From Amycolatopsis sp. NBRC 101858 (GTDB lineage: Bacteria; Actinomycetota; Actinomycetes; Mycobacteriales; Pseudonocardiaceae), in the NCBI RefSeq assembly GCF_030269325.1, contig NZ_BSTD01000008.1, positions 248,001 to 312,000 of the forward strand: a stretch of DNA of 64,000 bases. The letters run 5' to 3'. The notes beneath the pieces are model-generated. The model searched no databases. It was given only the letters and a program-made list of their open reading frames with translations, and was not told where the DNA came from. The translations under genes were made by a program, and so were the position numbers. Position 1 is the stretch's first letter. Every line of letters begins with the position of its first letter. Positions 34,531 to 44,100 of this stretch are shown in pieces.

Positions 34531-35166
34531 TCAGCTCGCCGCGACCCGGTGGGCCTCGATCACGGGCCGCAGCGGGCGCATCCGCAGCCGCGTGACCACC
34601 ACGGCCAGCACGAACACGACGACGAGCGGCACTTGGGAAAGCCACACCGACTCGTCCACGCGCTCGGGCGGCAGGCTGTAGACGACCACGACACGCAGGA
34701 CCGCGTCGAGCGCGAAGGCGCCGGCCCACACCGCCGTCACGCCGCGGACCGTGCGGCGGAACCGGTCCGAGTGGGTCCACGCGCGTTCGTAGGCGTCGGC
34801 GAGCGCGGGATCGCCGCGGGTGGCGAACGGCTTGCCCGAGTCCAGCACCAGCGGCCGCCCGGTGAAGCAGGTCACCAGCGCGTACACGGCGGCGACCGCG
34901 AGGTAGAGCGCCGGTTTCGCCAGCACGATCCGCGGGTCGCCGCTGACGAACAGCAGTGCTGCCGACAGGCCCATCTCCAGGAAGATCAGCACGCCGAGCG
35001 CGTCCACCTTGCCCCGGCGGAGCGTGGTGACCAGCGCGTGGACGCCGGTGGCCGCGCCGGCGATCGTGAGCGACCAGAACGCGCTCAGCCCGAAACCGGA
35101 GTGCAGCAGGAAGTAGCCGCCGATCGGCAGGACGAGGTCGAGGACGACCGGGAGGAGGGCGCGCAT
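34531..35166 (-). CDS. VC0807-like membrane protein
   Basis: A 211-residue protein with six hydrophobic segments and the pattern LDLVLPIGGYFLLHSGFGLS, then GPR-type RPLVLDSGKPFAT and YERAWTHSDRFRRTVRGVT, which I recognise as the VC0807/DUF3159-like inner-membrane family of unknown function. The start ATG overlaps the stop of the upstream MarR gene by 1 bp, so the two are co-translated and the membrane protein is probably the target of MarR control. Confidence 0.72.
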   Translation of the reverse strand: MRALLPVVLDLVLPIGGYFLLHSGFGLSAFWSLTIAGAATGVHALVTTLRRGKVDALGVLIFLEMGLSAALLFVSGDPRIVLAKPALYLAVAAVYALVTCFTGRPLVLDSGKPFATRGDPALADAYERAWTHSDRFRRTVRGVTAVWAGAFALDAVLRVVVVYSLPPERVDESVWLSQVPLVVVFVLAVVVTRLRMRPLRPVIEAHRVAAS

Positions 35167-35633
35167 CAGTCCGCCTCCCGCTGCCAGCGCCGCCCGGGAC
35201 CCGGCCGTTTCTTGGCTGCCGCAACCGAAGTCTCCAGCCGGGCCAGCAGTTCGCCGAGCCGGCGGACGTCCTCGGGGGACCAGTCGCGCAGGAAGTCGGC
35301 GAAGCGGTCGAGCCCGAGCTTCGTCAGGCGGCGCACCTCGTCCCAGCCCGGCTCGGTGAGTGAGATCAAGCAGGATCGCCGGTCTTCCGGATCGGCCTCG
35401 AGCCGCACGTGCCCGGCGTCTTCCAGGGCCCGTGTCTGCCGGGTGATCGACGACTGGTGCACGTCGAGCTCCGCGGCGACCTCCGACGGCCGGACGCGGC
35501 CCTTGCCCGCGGCCAGCCGCAGGATCGCGACGCGGGTCGGGTCGGCCGCGCGCGATTGGGCGCGGCGCAGTGCTTCGCTGATCCGCGTCAGGGGGTAGAC
35601 GACGCTCTCGAGGTCCTCGTGGCTGTGCGGCAT
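35166..35633 (-). CDS. MarR family transcriptional regulator
   Basis: A 155-residue winged-helix regulator (ILRLAAGKGRVRPSEVAAEL; VHQSSITRQTRALEDAGHV; wing DPEDRRSCLISLTEPG). ATG 35633 was chosen because a TACCGT -10 box lies 7 nt upstream on its strand, suggesting a leaderless mRNA; an in-frame ATG at 35666 would sit inside the operator. A perfect palindrome just upstream (35654-35666) suggests autorepression. The VC0807-like gene follows in the same operon. Confidence 0.88.
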   Translation of the reverse strand: MPHSHEDLESVVYPLTRISEALRRAQSRAADPTRVAILRLAAGKGRVRPSEVAAELDVHQSSITRQTRALEDAGHVRLEADPEDRRSCLISLTEPGWDEVRRLTKLGLDRFADFLRDWSPEDVRRLGELLARLETSVAAAKKRPGPGRRWQREAD

Positions 35634-35653
35634 GACGACGACGGTAGGGCTAC

Positions 35654-35666
35654 TTGCGTCACGCAA
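35654..35666. promoter_or_regulatory. 13-bp palindrome, likely MarR operator
   Basis: TTGCGTCACGCAA is a perfect palindrome around one central base, typical of MarR-family sites. It lies 8 bp upstream of the MarR-gene -10 box, where binding would block transcription of the MarR-VC0807 operon. Confidence 0.72.
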
Positions 35667-35796
35667 ACAAGTGGTTGGCGAGAATCTCAGGGATGTCCCG
35701 GAGGGCTCCGGCTCTGGAGGAGTTCGGCCGTTCGTACGTACAATCGTGAGCAGTCGGCGGGGTGGTTGTCAGCGTTCCGCAGTCCGACCTCGTGAA

Positions 35797-35816
35797 CTTG
35801 TCACGAAGATGACAAG
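35797..35816. promoter_or_regulatory. 7-bp inverted repeat upstream of the PucR gene
   Basis: CTTGTCA (35797-35803) and TGACAAG (35810-35816) are perfect inverted repeats with a 6-nt spacer, 120 bp upstream of the PucR-type gene. It could be an operator for that gene; nothing else explains it. Confidence 0.5.
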
Positions 35817-35937
35817 AAATCGGTTTCCCTTCGAAGGTGTGACACGTTCCGGACTACTTTTTCGATGTGTCCGGTGTCACCCCGCATCAGGCGGGGTGCG
35901 CGGGCACGGGGTCCCGGGGCGGAGCAAAGGAGCTGCG

Positions 35938-37218
35938 ATGTCGGTGGAGCGCGGATTCGATCACGCTGCGCCACCACCCGCTGCACTACCCCGCAAGCTC
36001 GCCGACATCCTGCGTCCCGAGCTGGCCAGCCTCGCCGCGGAGATCGTCGACGAGATCCGCGCGACCATCCCGGCCTACGCCCGCCCGCTCGACGGCCCCT
36101 ACGGCAAGTCGATCCGCGCCGGCGTCGAGTACGCGATCACGTTGTTCGTCGCGCAGATCGCCGACCCGACGGTGTCCAAGGAACAGTCCCACGAGGTGCA
36201 CCACCGCTTGGGGCAGAACGAAATGCGCGAAGGCCGCAGCCTCGACACGCTGCAGTCGGCGTACCGGGTCGGCGCGCGCGTGTCGTGGCGGCGGATCATG
36301 CGAGTGGGGCGGAGGAGCGGGCTCTCGTCGGCGGTGATGTCGCAGCTGGCCGACGCGATGCTGGCGTTCATGGACGAACTCGCCTCCGTCGCGCTCGACG
36401 GCTACCTGGAGGCGAAGGCGCGCACGGCGGGAGCGCTCGACACCTGGCGCCGCAAGCTCTTGCACCTCATCCTCGAGACGCCGCCCGCGTCCCCCAAGGC
36501 GATCGCCGAGCTGGCCCAGCTGATCGGCTGGCCGGTACCGACCGACGCGACGCCGGTGGCGGTCTGCCCGGCCGACGGCGTCGCCCCGGCCCGCCGCCAC
36601 GCGGGGCTGGACGCGGACATCCTCGCCGAGCTCGACACGCCCGACCCGAAGCTGGTGGTCCCCGGCGAGCTCGGCGGCGCGCGGCTGGCGACGCTGCAGG
36701 TGGCCCTGCCGGACTGCCGGCTCTCGATCGGCCCGTGCGTCCCGCTCGCGTCGGTCGCGGATTCCCTGCGCTGGGCCCGGAACGCCCTGCACCTGGCCGA
36801 GCGCGGCGTGCTGATGCCCCGCCCGGTGCTGCGCGCCGAGGAGCACCTGGCGACGCTGCTGGTCAACTCCGACACGGGTCTGGTCGGCACGCTGCGCCAC
36901 CGCCTGTTCGCGCCGCTGTCGGACATGACGGGCAAGCAGCAGGAGCGGCTGCTGGAGACGCTGCGGGCGTGGCTCGACAGCCAGGGCAACGTGGTGGAGA
37001 TCGCGGAGCGCCTGGGTGTCCACCCCCAGACGGTCCGCTACCGCATGAGACAGCTGCAGGCCACCTTCGGCGACAGCCTGCGTGACCCGGCAGCGCGGTT
37101 CGAGATGGAACTGGCCCTGCGCGCAGGCGCGGCGCCGTTGCCACTGCGGTACCCGGTCACCGAGCTGCTCCCGGCCCCGCGCAGCGGCGGGTTGCATCCA
37201 CAGTGGACGCCGCGGTAG
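35938..37218 (+). CDS. PucR/CdaR-type helix-turn-helix regulator
   Basis: A 426-residue regulator. The N-terminal half (about 15-160) is all-helical with a globin-like sensory look (HEVHHRLGQNEMREGRSLDT), followed by a GGDEF-like central part (residues 170-320) and a C-terminal PucR HTH domain (LLETLRAWLDSQGNVVEIAE; LGVHPQTVRYRMRQL). Members often control catabolic or envelope genes. The ATG has a good AAAGGAG. It reads away from the ALF operon end; the target is not evident. Confidence 0.85.
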   Translation: MSVERGFDHAAPPPAALPRKLADILRPELASLAAEIVDEIRATIPAYARPLDGPYGKSIRAGVEYAITLFVAQIADPTVSKEQSHEVHHRLGQNEMREGRSLDTLQSAYRVGARVSWRRIMRVGRRSGLSSAVMSQLADAMLAFMDELASVALDGYLEAKARTAGALDTWRRKLLHLILETPPASPKAIAELAQLIGWPVPTDATPVAVCPADGVAPARRHAGLDADILAELDTPDPKLVVPGELGGARLATLQVALPDCRLSIGPCVPLASVADSLRWARNALHLAERGVLMPRPVLRAEEHLATLLVNSDTGLVGTLRHRLFAPLSDMTGKQQERLLETLRAWLDSQGNVVEIAERLGVHPQTVRYRMRQLQATFGDSLRDPAARFEMELALRAGAAPLPLRYPVTELLPAPRSGGLHPQWTPR

Positions 37219-37246
37219 CCGGGACAGTCCCGGCCACCGCGAGCGG

Positions 37247-38701
37247 TCAGGGGACGTCGATCTGCCAGGAGACGTCGGCCGCGTAGCCGGTCGGCGTGTC
37301 GTACGGGTGCAGGCCGCTGGAGTCGGCCGCCCACACCTGCGTCGTGTACTGGCGGGCGAACCTTCCCTTGGCACCGAACGACTCCAGCGTGACACCGGCG
37401 CCGGAGAGCCCGGCCTTCGAGCACCAGGTCGCGTCGGCGTGGAACTGGTCGGTCCCGTCGGACGCGGCGAGCACCACCCGCAGCCCCTGCTGGCGCAGGT
37501 AGTACTCGGGGTGCGCCACCGACTCGAACGAATGGCACGTCGAGTCGGCCTTGCCCGGCACGACCCGCCACGCCGTGTCCGCGCCGGACCCCGCGCCGAC
37601 GAGGGCGTCGGTCAGGCCGCGCAGGTACCAGCCGGAAGTGCCGGTGCTCTGTGAGCGGATCGACTGGACCAGCACCGCGTCCTCGTACTGGCCGAGCCGC
37701 AGGAAGCGGTCGACGTCGTCGTCCGTGCCGGCCATGGCGGTGTTCGCCCCGGCGACCAGCGCGGGGTGCACGCGGCTCTGCTCGGCGCGCGTCCGCAGCT
37801 CGAACAGCAGCCGCCGGTCCGCCTCGCCCTTCTTCCGGATCCAGGTGAACCAGTCCTGCAGGTTCGCGCTGTGGATGCCGGTGCCGACGTAGGCCCGCAG
37901 CTGGACGTCGTCCATCGTCCGCAGGGCGCGCTCGGCCGCGGCGCGTACCTCGGTGCCCGCTTTCGCGGCCTGCCAGAGGTCGAGCACGAAGTTGACGTCC
38001 GGTTCGACGAGCTGGCCTTCGGTCGGCACGACGGCGACCACCGCCGCGGCCCGGACCCGCGCGTCCCGCGCTGCTCTGGCCACCCGCTCCGCTTCGATCG
38101 CGTCCTGCTGGTCGGCCGCGCGGGCGGTGAAGATCCCGGTGAGGATGAAGTCCCGCTGCGCGGCGGCGTCACCCTGGTAGGCGGCCAGCGCCGCGAGCTT
38201 CAGCTTCGGCCCGGAAGGGTTCTCCCACATGGCGAAGGCGAACTCGCGGTCGCTCTGGATCAGCAGCACCGGCGACGGCACCATGTTGTTGACCAGCGCC
38301 GCCCGCTGCTTGGCCTCGCGCGCCGCCCGCGCGACGGCGTCGTCACGCAGGATGCGGGCCTGGTCGCGGGCGTTCGCGTCGTGGACGCCGGTCTTGATCC
38401 ACTGCGTCCACTCCGCTTCGACACCCGCGTAGGCGAGCTGCGCCGACGCCCGCACCTCGGTGCCGGTCGCCCGCTGCCACAGCGCGAACACGAAGTTCCG
38501 GTCGGTGAGGATCAGCAGGTCGGGACTCGCGACGAGGCCGATCTCCTGCGCGGCCCGGACCTTGTCGTCCTGGGTGGCGCTCCGGGGCGCGTCCGCCGTG
38601 GCCGCGGCTTCGGCCCGCGGGACGAGCACCGGAGCCGTCGTCCCGATCAGTGCGAGGGCCACGGCGCCCGCCGCGAGCCCCAGCCGGGTTCTGCTTGTCA
38701 T
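37247..38701 (-). CDS. Secreted ALF-repeat protein with C-terminal AbfB-like module
   Basis: A 484-residue protein: signal peptide (1-33, ending near AEA), three ALF-type short repeats (EVRASAQLAYAG..., KLKLAALAAYQG..., EVRAAAERALRT..., about residues 80-290), then a beta-trefoil AbfB-like domain (about 350-445) with the motifs SFESVAHPEYYLRQQ and WCSKAGL. AbfB domains bind arabinofuranosyl glycans. The C-terminal tail is a beta-rich extension ending WQIDVP. It is the last gene of the ALF operon, 12 bp after the preceding one, with AAGGAG before the ATG. It may dock the toxin system on arabinose-containing cell-wall polymers (inference). Confidence 0.8.
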   Translation of the reverse strand: MTSRTRLGLAAGAVALALIGTTAPVLVPRAEAAATADAPRSATQDDKVRAAQEIGLVASPDLLILTDRNFVFALWQRATGTEVRASAQLAYAGVEAEWTQWIKTGVHDANARDQARILRDDAVARAAREAKQRAALVNNMVPSPVLLIQSDREFAFAMWENPSGPKLKLAALAAYQGDAAAQRDFILTGIFTARAADQQDAIEAERVARAARDARVRAAAVVAVVPTEGQLVEPDVNFVLDLWQAAKAGTEVRAAAERALRTMDDVQLRAYVGTGIHSANLQDWFTWIRKKGEADRRLLFELRTRAEQSRVHPALVAGANTAMAGTDDDVDRFLRLGQYEDAVLVQSIRSQSTGTSGWYLRGLTDALVGAGSGADTAWRVVPGKADSTCHSFESVAHPEYYLRQQGLRVVLAASDGTDQFHADATWCSKAGLSGAGVTLESFGAKGRFARQYTTQVWAADSSGLHPYDTPTGYAADVSWQIDVP

Positions 38702-38713
38702 CGCCGTGCTCCT

Positions 38714-40732
38714 TCAGCTCGCGGGGTAGACGGTCGCCACGCCGGTGGCGGTGTCGTAGTCGATGCGGCCGCGTTCGAACGTGCTGCGGCGGCCGCCGGG
38801 GATGGTGACCTCGTCGGAGGTCGGGTAGCCGAGCGTGGACTTCTCCCCGCCGACGGAGAGCCACTTGGCGCGGATCTCGCCGAGCACGGCGTGCGCGCCC
38901 GCGCGGTCGACCGAGTAGATCGAGCCGCCGCCGGCGAAGTTCACGAACCGGCCCGCTTTGTCGGACGTGCAGGCTTCGTCCGTGATCGGGACGCCGAGCG
39001 CCGGGTGCCCGCCCAGGCGCAGGTAGGCGGCGAGGATCTCCGGTGACGCGCACGCGGCGCCGCGTCCGGTGGTCAGCGGGTGCACCGCGCCGCCGCGGCT
39101 CCAGTAGCTGCGGAAGGCGACCTGCCCGGGCGCGGTCCGGCGCTGGAAGTCCCGGTACCGCACGGCGCCGTCGACCCGCTCCGGCCCCAGCGGCGAGACC
39201 AGCAGGTCGGTGTAGGGGTCGTAGTCGGGCAGGTACTTGTTGAGCCAGTTCACCGTGATCTCGGTCGAGTCCGGCAGCGGTTCGGTGACCCACCAGTAGA
39301 ACTCGATGCCGAGCCCGGCCCGGCCGTCGGACTGCCGCGTCAGGAAGTCCGCGCCGCCGCGCAGGGTCACCCCGGCGCCGGGCAGGATGTTGTCGACGCA
39401 CCAGGTGGCGTTCCAGCCGAAGTCGACGGTCCCGTCCGCGGGCCGCACCCCGACCTGCGTCTTGGCGCCGTCGAAGTACCGCGCCAGGTAGTAGTTCGGT
39501 TTGCTGGGTGACTCGAGGGAGAAGCAGTCCTCGCCGGCCAGCCCGGCGACGACCCGCCAGGTCGCGTCGAGCCCTTCGCCCGCAACGGGTTCCGCGGCGC
39601 CGGGTTTGACGACCACGCCGCCGGCGGTCTCGCGCAGGTACTGCCCGGCGATGTTGCCGTTGATGGCGTTGCGGCTGAAGGACTGCGTCAGCGCGTCGTA
39701 CTGCCCCTGGTCGAGGAACGCGCGGACGGCGTCGACCCCGCCGGCGAGCGCCTGCTCGGCCGCCCGCGCGAGCCGCGGCTGGATACCGCCCACGACGGCC
39801 TTGTGCCGGATGTCGTCGACCAGCGCCCGGTCGGCCTCGGCCTTCTGCGCCAGCACGGCGGCGACGTCCCGCCAGTTCGCCGCGTAGACGCCGGTGTCGA
39901 TGAACTGCTTCCAGTCGGCGCGGACGCGGCTGCGCAACGCCGTGACGGCGGCCTTTTCGATCTCACTGCCCGGCCGCGCGCCATCGGCGATGACCCGGAG
40001 GACGTCGTCGTCGGGCAGGCTCACGATGTCGGGCGTCGGGATCACCCGCACCACGGACACGGCGCGTCCCCGGGCTGCTTCGGCGGCCTTGCGCAGCCTT
40101 TCGGCCTCGGTGGCCTGCTGGTCGGCGTCGATGGCGTCCTGCTGGTCACCGGCGTGCGCGGTGCGGAGGCCGTCGGTGATGAGCGCCCGCTGGTCGGCCG
40201 CGGAGGCGGTGAGGGTGGCGATGATGGCGGCCCGCACCCGCGGCCCGCTCACCCGGCCGAGCACGGTGACGAGGAAGTCGCGGTCGTTCTGGATCAGCAG
40301 CTCGGGCTCGGGCGTGACGCCCAGCACGATCAGGGCGGCTTCCTTCGCCTCCCGCGCGACCCGCGCGGCCTCGGCGTCCCGCATCTGCTGCTGCTGGTCC
40401 CGCTCGTTGGCGGCGATGATCCCGGACTTGATCCATTCGGTGCAGGCGAGATCGGTGCCCGCGAAGGCGAGTTCAGCGGAGGCGCGCACTTCGGAGCCGG
40501 TGGCTTGACGCCAGAGGGCGATGACGAATTCCTTGTCCCGCAACAGCATCATGGCATCGGTGGGGACGACGCCGAGGGTCCGGGCGGCGCGGAGCTTTTC
40601 GGACTCACTGGCGACGGGCGGCACCTCGGCGGCGGCGGTGACGCGCGTAGGTGCGGGGGTCGCTTCCGCGGCGGGAACGACGAGCGCGGTCGCCGCCACG
40701 ACGGCGACGGCCAGGGTGGCGAGTGCTCTCAC
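38714..40732 (-). CDS. Secreted ALF-repeat protein with AbfB-like and LGFP modules
   Basis: A 672-residue protein: signal peptide (1-24), three ALF repeats (about 80-295), an AbfB-like beta-trefoil (about 380-470; SLESPSKPNYYLARY, WCVDNILPGAGV) and C-terminal LGFP repeats (about 560-660; HPALGVPITDEA, KWLSVGGEKSTLGYPTSDE), modules linked to cell-wall attachment. Its N-terminal two-thirds is paralogous to the protein at 37247. The GTG start overlaps the stop of the small preceding gene (GTGA). Its likely role is carbohydrate or cell-wall anchoring of the toxin system (inference). Confidence 0.82.
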   Translation of the reverse strand: MRALATLAVAVVAATALVVPAAEATPAPTRVTAAAEVPPVASESEKLRAARTLGVVPTDAMMLLRDKEFVIALWRQATGSEVRASAELAFAGTDLACTEWIKSGIIAANERDQQQQMRDAEAARVAREAKEAALIVLGVTPEPELLIQNDRDFLVTVLGRVSGPRVRAAIIATLTASAADQRALITDGLRTAHAGDQQDAIDADQQATEAERLRKAAEAARGRAVSVVRVIPTPDIVSLPDDDVLRVIADGARPGSEIEKAAVTALRSRVRADWKQFIDTGVYAANWRDVAAVLAQKAEADRALVDDIRHKAVVGGIQPRLARAAEQALAGGVDAVRAFLDQGQYDALTQSFSRNAINGNIAGQYLRETAGGVVVKPGAAEPVAGEGLDATWRVVAGLAGEDCFSLESPSKPNYYLARYFDGAKTQVGVRPADGTVDFGWNATWCVDNILPGAGVTLRGGADFLTRQSDGRAGLGIEFYWWVTEPLPDSTEITVNWLNKYLPDYDPYTDLLVSPLGPERVDGAVRYRDFQRRTAPGQVAFRSYWSRGGAVHPLTTGRGAACASPEILAAYLRLGGHPALGVPITDEACTSDKAGRFVNFAGGGSIYSVDRAGAHAVLGEIRAKWLSVGGEKSTLGYPTSDEVTIPGGRRSTFERGRIDYDTATGVATVYPAS

Positions 40733-41118
40733 GGTGTCTCTTCTTCCTCCGCTGGGTCGCGGACTTCCCAGCCGGACCAGTCCCGGTACTCGTGGTGGTG
40801 GGCGGTGAACCCCACGGCCTGCAAGACCTTCACCAGGGCTTCTTCCATGACGTCCTTGACCGCCAAGAAGCGCAGGCCGTCGGCCTCGTCGGCGCGCTCG
40901 ACGACCTGCCGGCTCCAGGACGGGTGCACGTACCAGAACAGGAACACCCCCGGCGCGTAGCGCACCTTCTTGACCTCGACTTCGACCCCGCCCGCCGCCG
41001 TGGGGTCGGAGGGCACGGCGAAGCCCGCGATGCGCAGCTGCTCGGTCACCTGCTCGGCGAGCAGGTTCAGCCGCCGCACGTGGGCGTCGTCGACGAAGAG
41101 CTCGGGGTTCAGCATCAC
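40729..41118 (-). CDS. Small cytosolic protein after the toxin gene (candidate immunity protein)
   Basis: A 129-residue protein without signal peptide or membrane segments; I do not recognise the family. It is predicted alpha/beta with an acidic C-terminus (WEVRDPAEEEETP) and the segment PGVFLFWYVHPSWSRQVVER. It overlaps the toxin-like gene by 4 bp (GTG at 41118, or ATG at 41115) and the next gene by 4 bp. A small cytosolic protein directly following a polymorphic-toxin gene is usually its immunity protein; the deaminase-fold C-terminus upstream makes this the best explanation. Confidence 0.65.
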   Translation of the reverse strand: MMLNPELFVDDAHVRRLNLLAEQVTEQLRIAGFAVPSDPTAAGGVEVEVKKVRYAPGVFLFWYVHPSWSRQVVERADEADGLRFLAVKDVMEEALVKVLQAVGFTAHHHEYRDWSGWEVRDPAEEEETP

Positions 41119-44100
41119 GGCCGTCTTCCGGTCGAGGTGGGAGTGGCGAGGGGGACCGGCTCGCGGCCGAGGGGCGCCACCGGCACGTCGCCGGGCTGGA
41201 TGACGATCTTCAGCGCGAACCCGAGTCCTCGCCGCCGCTTGGCGGTGGTGATGTAGCTCTTGAGGAGGTTCTTCGCGCCCGACTGCTCGGCCCTCGACTC
41301 ACCCCACGGCACCGACCAGGAGATCTTCGCGTTCGGGTTGTCCCGCAACGCCTCTTGTAGCGCGCTGCGGCACGACTTGCACGGCGCGCGTTCGGTGTAC
41401 AAACCCTGGACCTGGTTCGGGGAGACGCCTCGCGCCCTCAGCTGGTCGAGGATCTGGATCTCCGAGTCGCCACCGGCGCCGCTGGACGCGACGACCATGT
41501 TCGGGTAGGGCCCGTACGACCAGCCGGGCACGTAGGCGACCGCGATGTTGTGGTCCGCGTCGAAGAACCCCATCGCGATGCGGGCTTCGAAAGCGGTCGT
41601 GCTGAGCAGGTCGCTGTCGTAGGCGATGATGCCGCAGCTGAAGTCCGGGATGTCCGACGTCGCCGAGGGTGGTGCCTCGGCCGCAGCTTCGGAAGGAGCG
41701 AAGCCGCCACCGCCACTGCCGAGGACACTGAGCCAGCTGCAGTACTTGTGCAGCCGGTTGAGGAGGTTCAGCACCTTCGCGGCCAGCTTCTCGAGCCGTT
41801 CGGAGCGCAGGACCCACTTGCCGATGTTCGCGACCACCGTGGTGATCGCCTTCACGATCGCCTTGCCCTTGATGAACGGCAGCACCAGGCCGACCACGTT
41901 CACGACGCTCCAGAGGCAGGCCCCGATGTCGCCGTCGCCGAAGCAGCGCTTGAAGTCCTCGACGCCGATGTACTCCAGCAGGACCTCGGCGCCGATCTCG
42001 AGCAGGAAGTCGACGACGTCCCGGCCGGCGAGGCAGTCGGCCGCCGCGGTCCGGTACTCCGCGAGCGTGGCCCGTCCTTCCGGGTCGGAGTTGAGCAGTT
42101 CGGCGTCCTGGATCGTGAGGTCGGGCAGGCACCCGGACGCGATCAGGCTCTCGAGGCCCCGGTGCTCCGCTTCCCGTTGCCGTTCGTCGATTTCAGCCTG
42201 GTCGGCGGCGCGTTGTGCGTCGGCGGCGGCCTCACGCGCCCGTTGTGCCGCGTTCGACGTCTCCTGGGCGTGGTTCCTCGCCCGTTCCGCCGCGGCCGCC
42301 GCTTCGGCGGCGTAACCCTGGGCCGTCGTGGCGGCGTCCCGGGCTGCGGTGGCGTCCGCCTCAGCCCGGGTGGCGGCACCGCGCGCGGCGGTCGCCTGGC
42401 CTTCGGCGGCGTCCGCGGCCAGTCCGGCGATCGCCGCGTCCGCGCGCGCGTTGTTCGCCTCCTGGCGGGCTTGGGTGGCGTTCCGATGGGCTGTCGCGTC
42501 GCTGTCGTTCGCGCTGTCCGCCGCGGCCCGGGCGAAATACGCCTCTGTGGCCGCGTTGGCCGCCGACCGCTGCGCCTCGGCCACGGACTGCGCGGCCTGC
42601 CAGGCCGACTTCGCCGCGTTCGCCGCCGCTTGGAACGCCGCCTTCGTTTCGGCGGCGGCGTTGTCGGCGGCCTGCTGGGCCTGCGTCGCGGCGACCTGGG
42701 CCTCGCCCGCCCGGGCCTGTGCGGCTTGCGCCTGCTCGTCGCCCACGGCCTGGGCCTGCGCCGCGACCTCGGCGACGAAGTCGGCGTCGAGGTCGGCTCC
42801 GGTGAACGGGGCCACCACGACGATCGCGGTGTTCGCCGGTGCGGTGATGGCGGCCGACGACTGCCGGGCCGCGAGCGCCGCCCGGCCGGCGAGGTTCGCC
42901 TGGGTCGCGGCGGAAACGGCCTCGCCGAACGACTCGTTCGCGCTCTGCCCGGCCCGGACGGCGTCGACCGTCGCCAGCCGGGCCTGTTCCGTCGCCTGCT
43001 CGGCGAGCGCGGCCGCGTTGCGAGCGGCGTCGGCGGCGTTGACCTCTTCGGCTGTTGCCGTGGCAGCCGCGGCGTTCGCGCGCATGGCGGCCAGGTGGGT
43101 GTCGGCGGCCGCGGATTCGGCCCGGCCCGCGGCCAGGTCCGCGTTCGCCGCGGCGGTCTCCGCGTCCTGCGCCGCGGCACGGGAGGCCGCGGCGGCCGCA
43201 GTCGCCTTGGTAGCCGCTTCGCGGGCCCGCGCGGCGGCACCGGTCGCCCGGTTGGCGGCATCCTGCGCACCCCGGGCCGCATCCGCCGCGTCGCGGGCGT
43301 CTCGGCGAGCTTCCTGGGCGGCTGCCCAGGCGGGTGCCTCCTGCGCGGTTCCCCTCGCCGCCGCCGCGGAGGCTTCGAGTGCCTGCGCCCGGGCTTCGGC
43401 GGCGTTCCCGGCCCGCTGGGCCGCCCACGCCGTGTCCCGCGCGGTCTTGGCGTTCGCCTCTTCCTGCCGTGCGGTGCTCTCGCAGCCGGCCGCGATGCCC
43501 TCCTGGGTGAGGGCGCGCGACAGGGCCGCGGCCGCTTCCCGCTTCTTCGCCTCGGCCTCACCGCGCGCCCTGCTCGCCTCGGCCGCGGCCGAGTCGGCTT
43601 GCTGGCGGTAACGGGCGGCTTCGTCGCGCTGGCGCTCGGCCTCCGCACGGGCGTTGCGAGCCTTGCCCGCCTGGTCCTGCGCCTCCCGGAGTGCGTCGTA
43701 GCTGCGTTGCATGCCCTGGTAGGCCTCGTCGCGGGCCACCTGGGCGGACACCCGGGCCTGCCTGGCCCGCTCGGCGGCGTCCTTCGCCGCCTTGGCCTGG
43801 TCCGCGGCCGCCGCGGCCAGGGACGCCGCCTGGGCGGCGTGTTCGTCCGCGTGCAGACGCCACTGCCGCGCCTCCTCCGCCCGGGCCGCGGCCTCGTTCT
43901 GGTGGCCGATCGCCGCATCCGTGGCCATGGTCGCGTCGAGGGCGTGCTGGGCCGTCTGGACCGCGAGTACCGCCGCCTGCGACGCGGACGCCATGCCGCG
44001 GGCCAGCTGCGCCCAGTCGGCGCCGTACGGCAGGCCCACCTCGACCAGGATGTTCGCTTCCGCCGTCGCCGCCACCGAGGCGTTCTGGGCTTCCGTCGCC

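Larger units (their letters stand above)
35634..35937. other. 304-bp intergenic region between divergent MarR and PucR genes
   Basis: No coding potential beyond short shadows was seen. It holds the MarR -10 box (35641-35646), the MarR-type palindrome (35654-35666), a GTACGTAC palindrome (35733-35740), a CTTGTCA/TGACAAG inverted repeat (35797-35816) and, close to the end, the Shine-Dalgarno AAAGGAG of the PucR gene. Confidence 0.6.
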
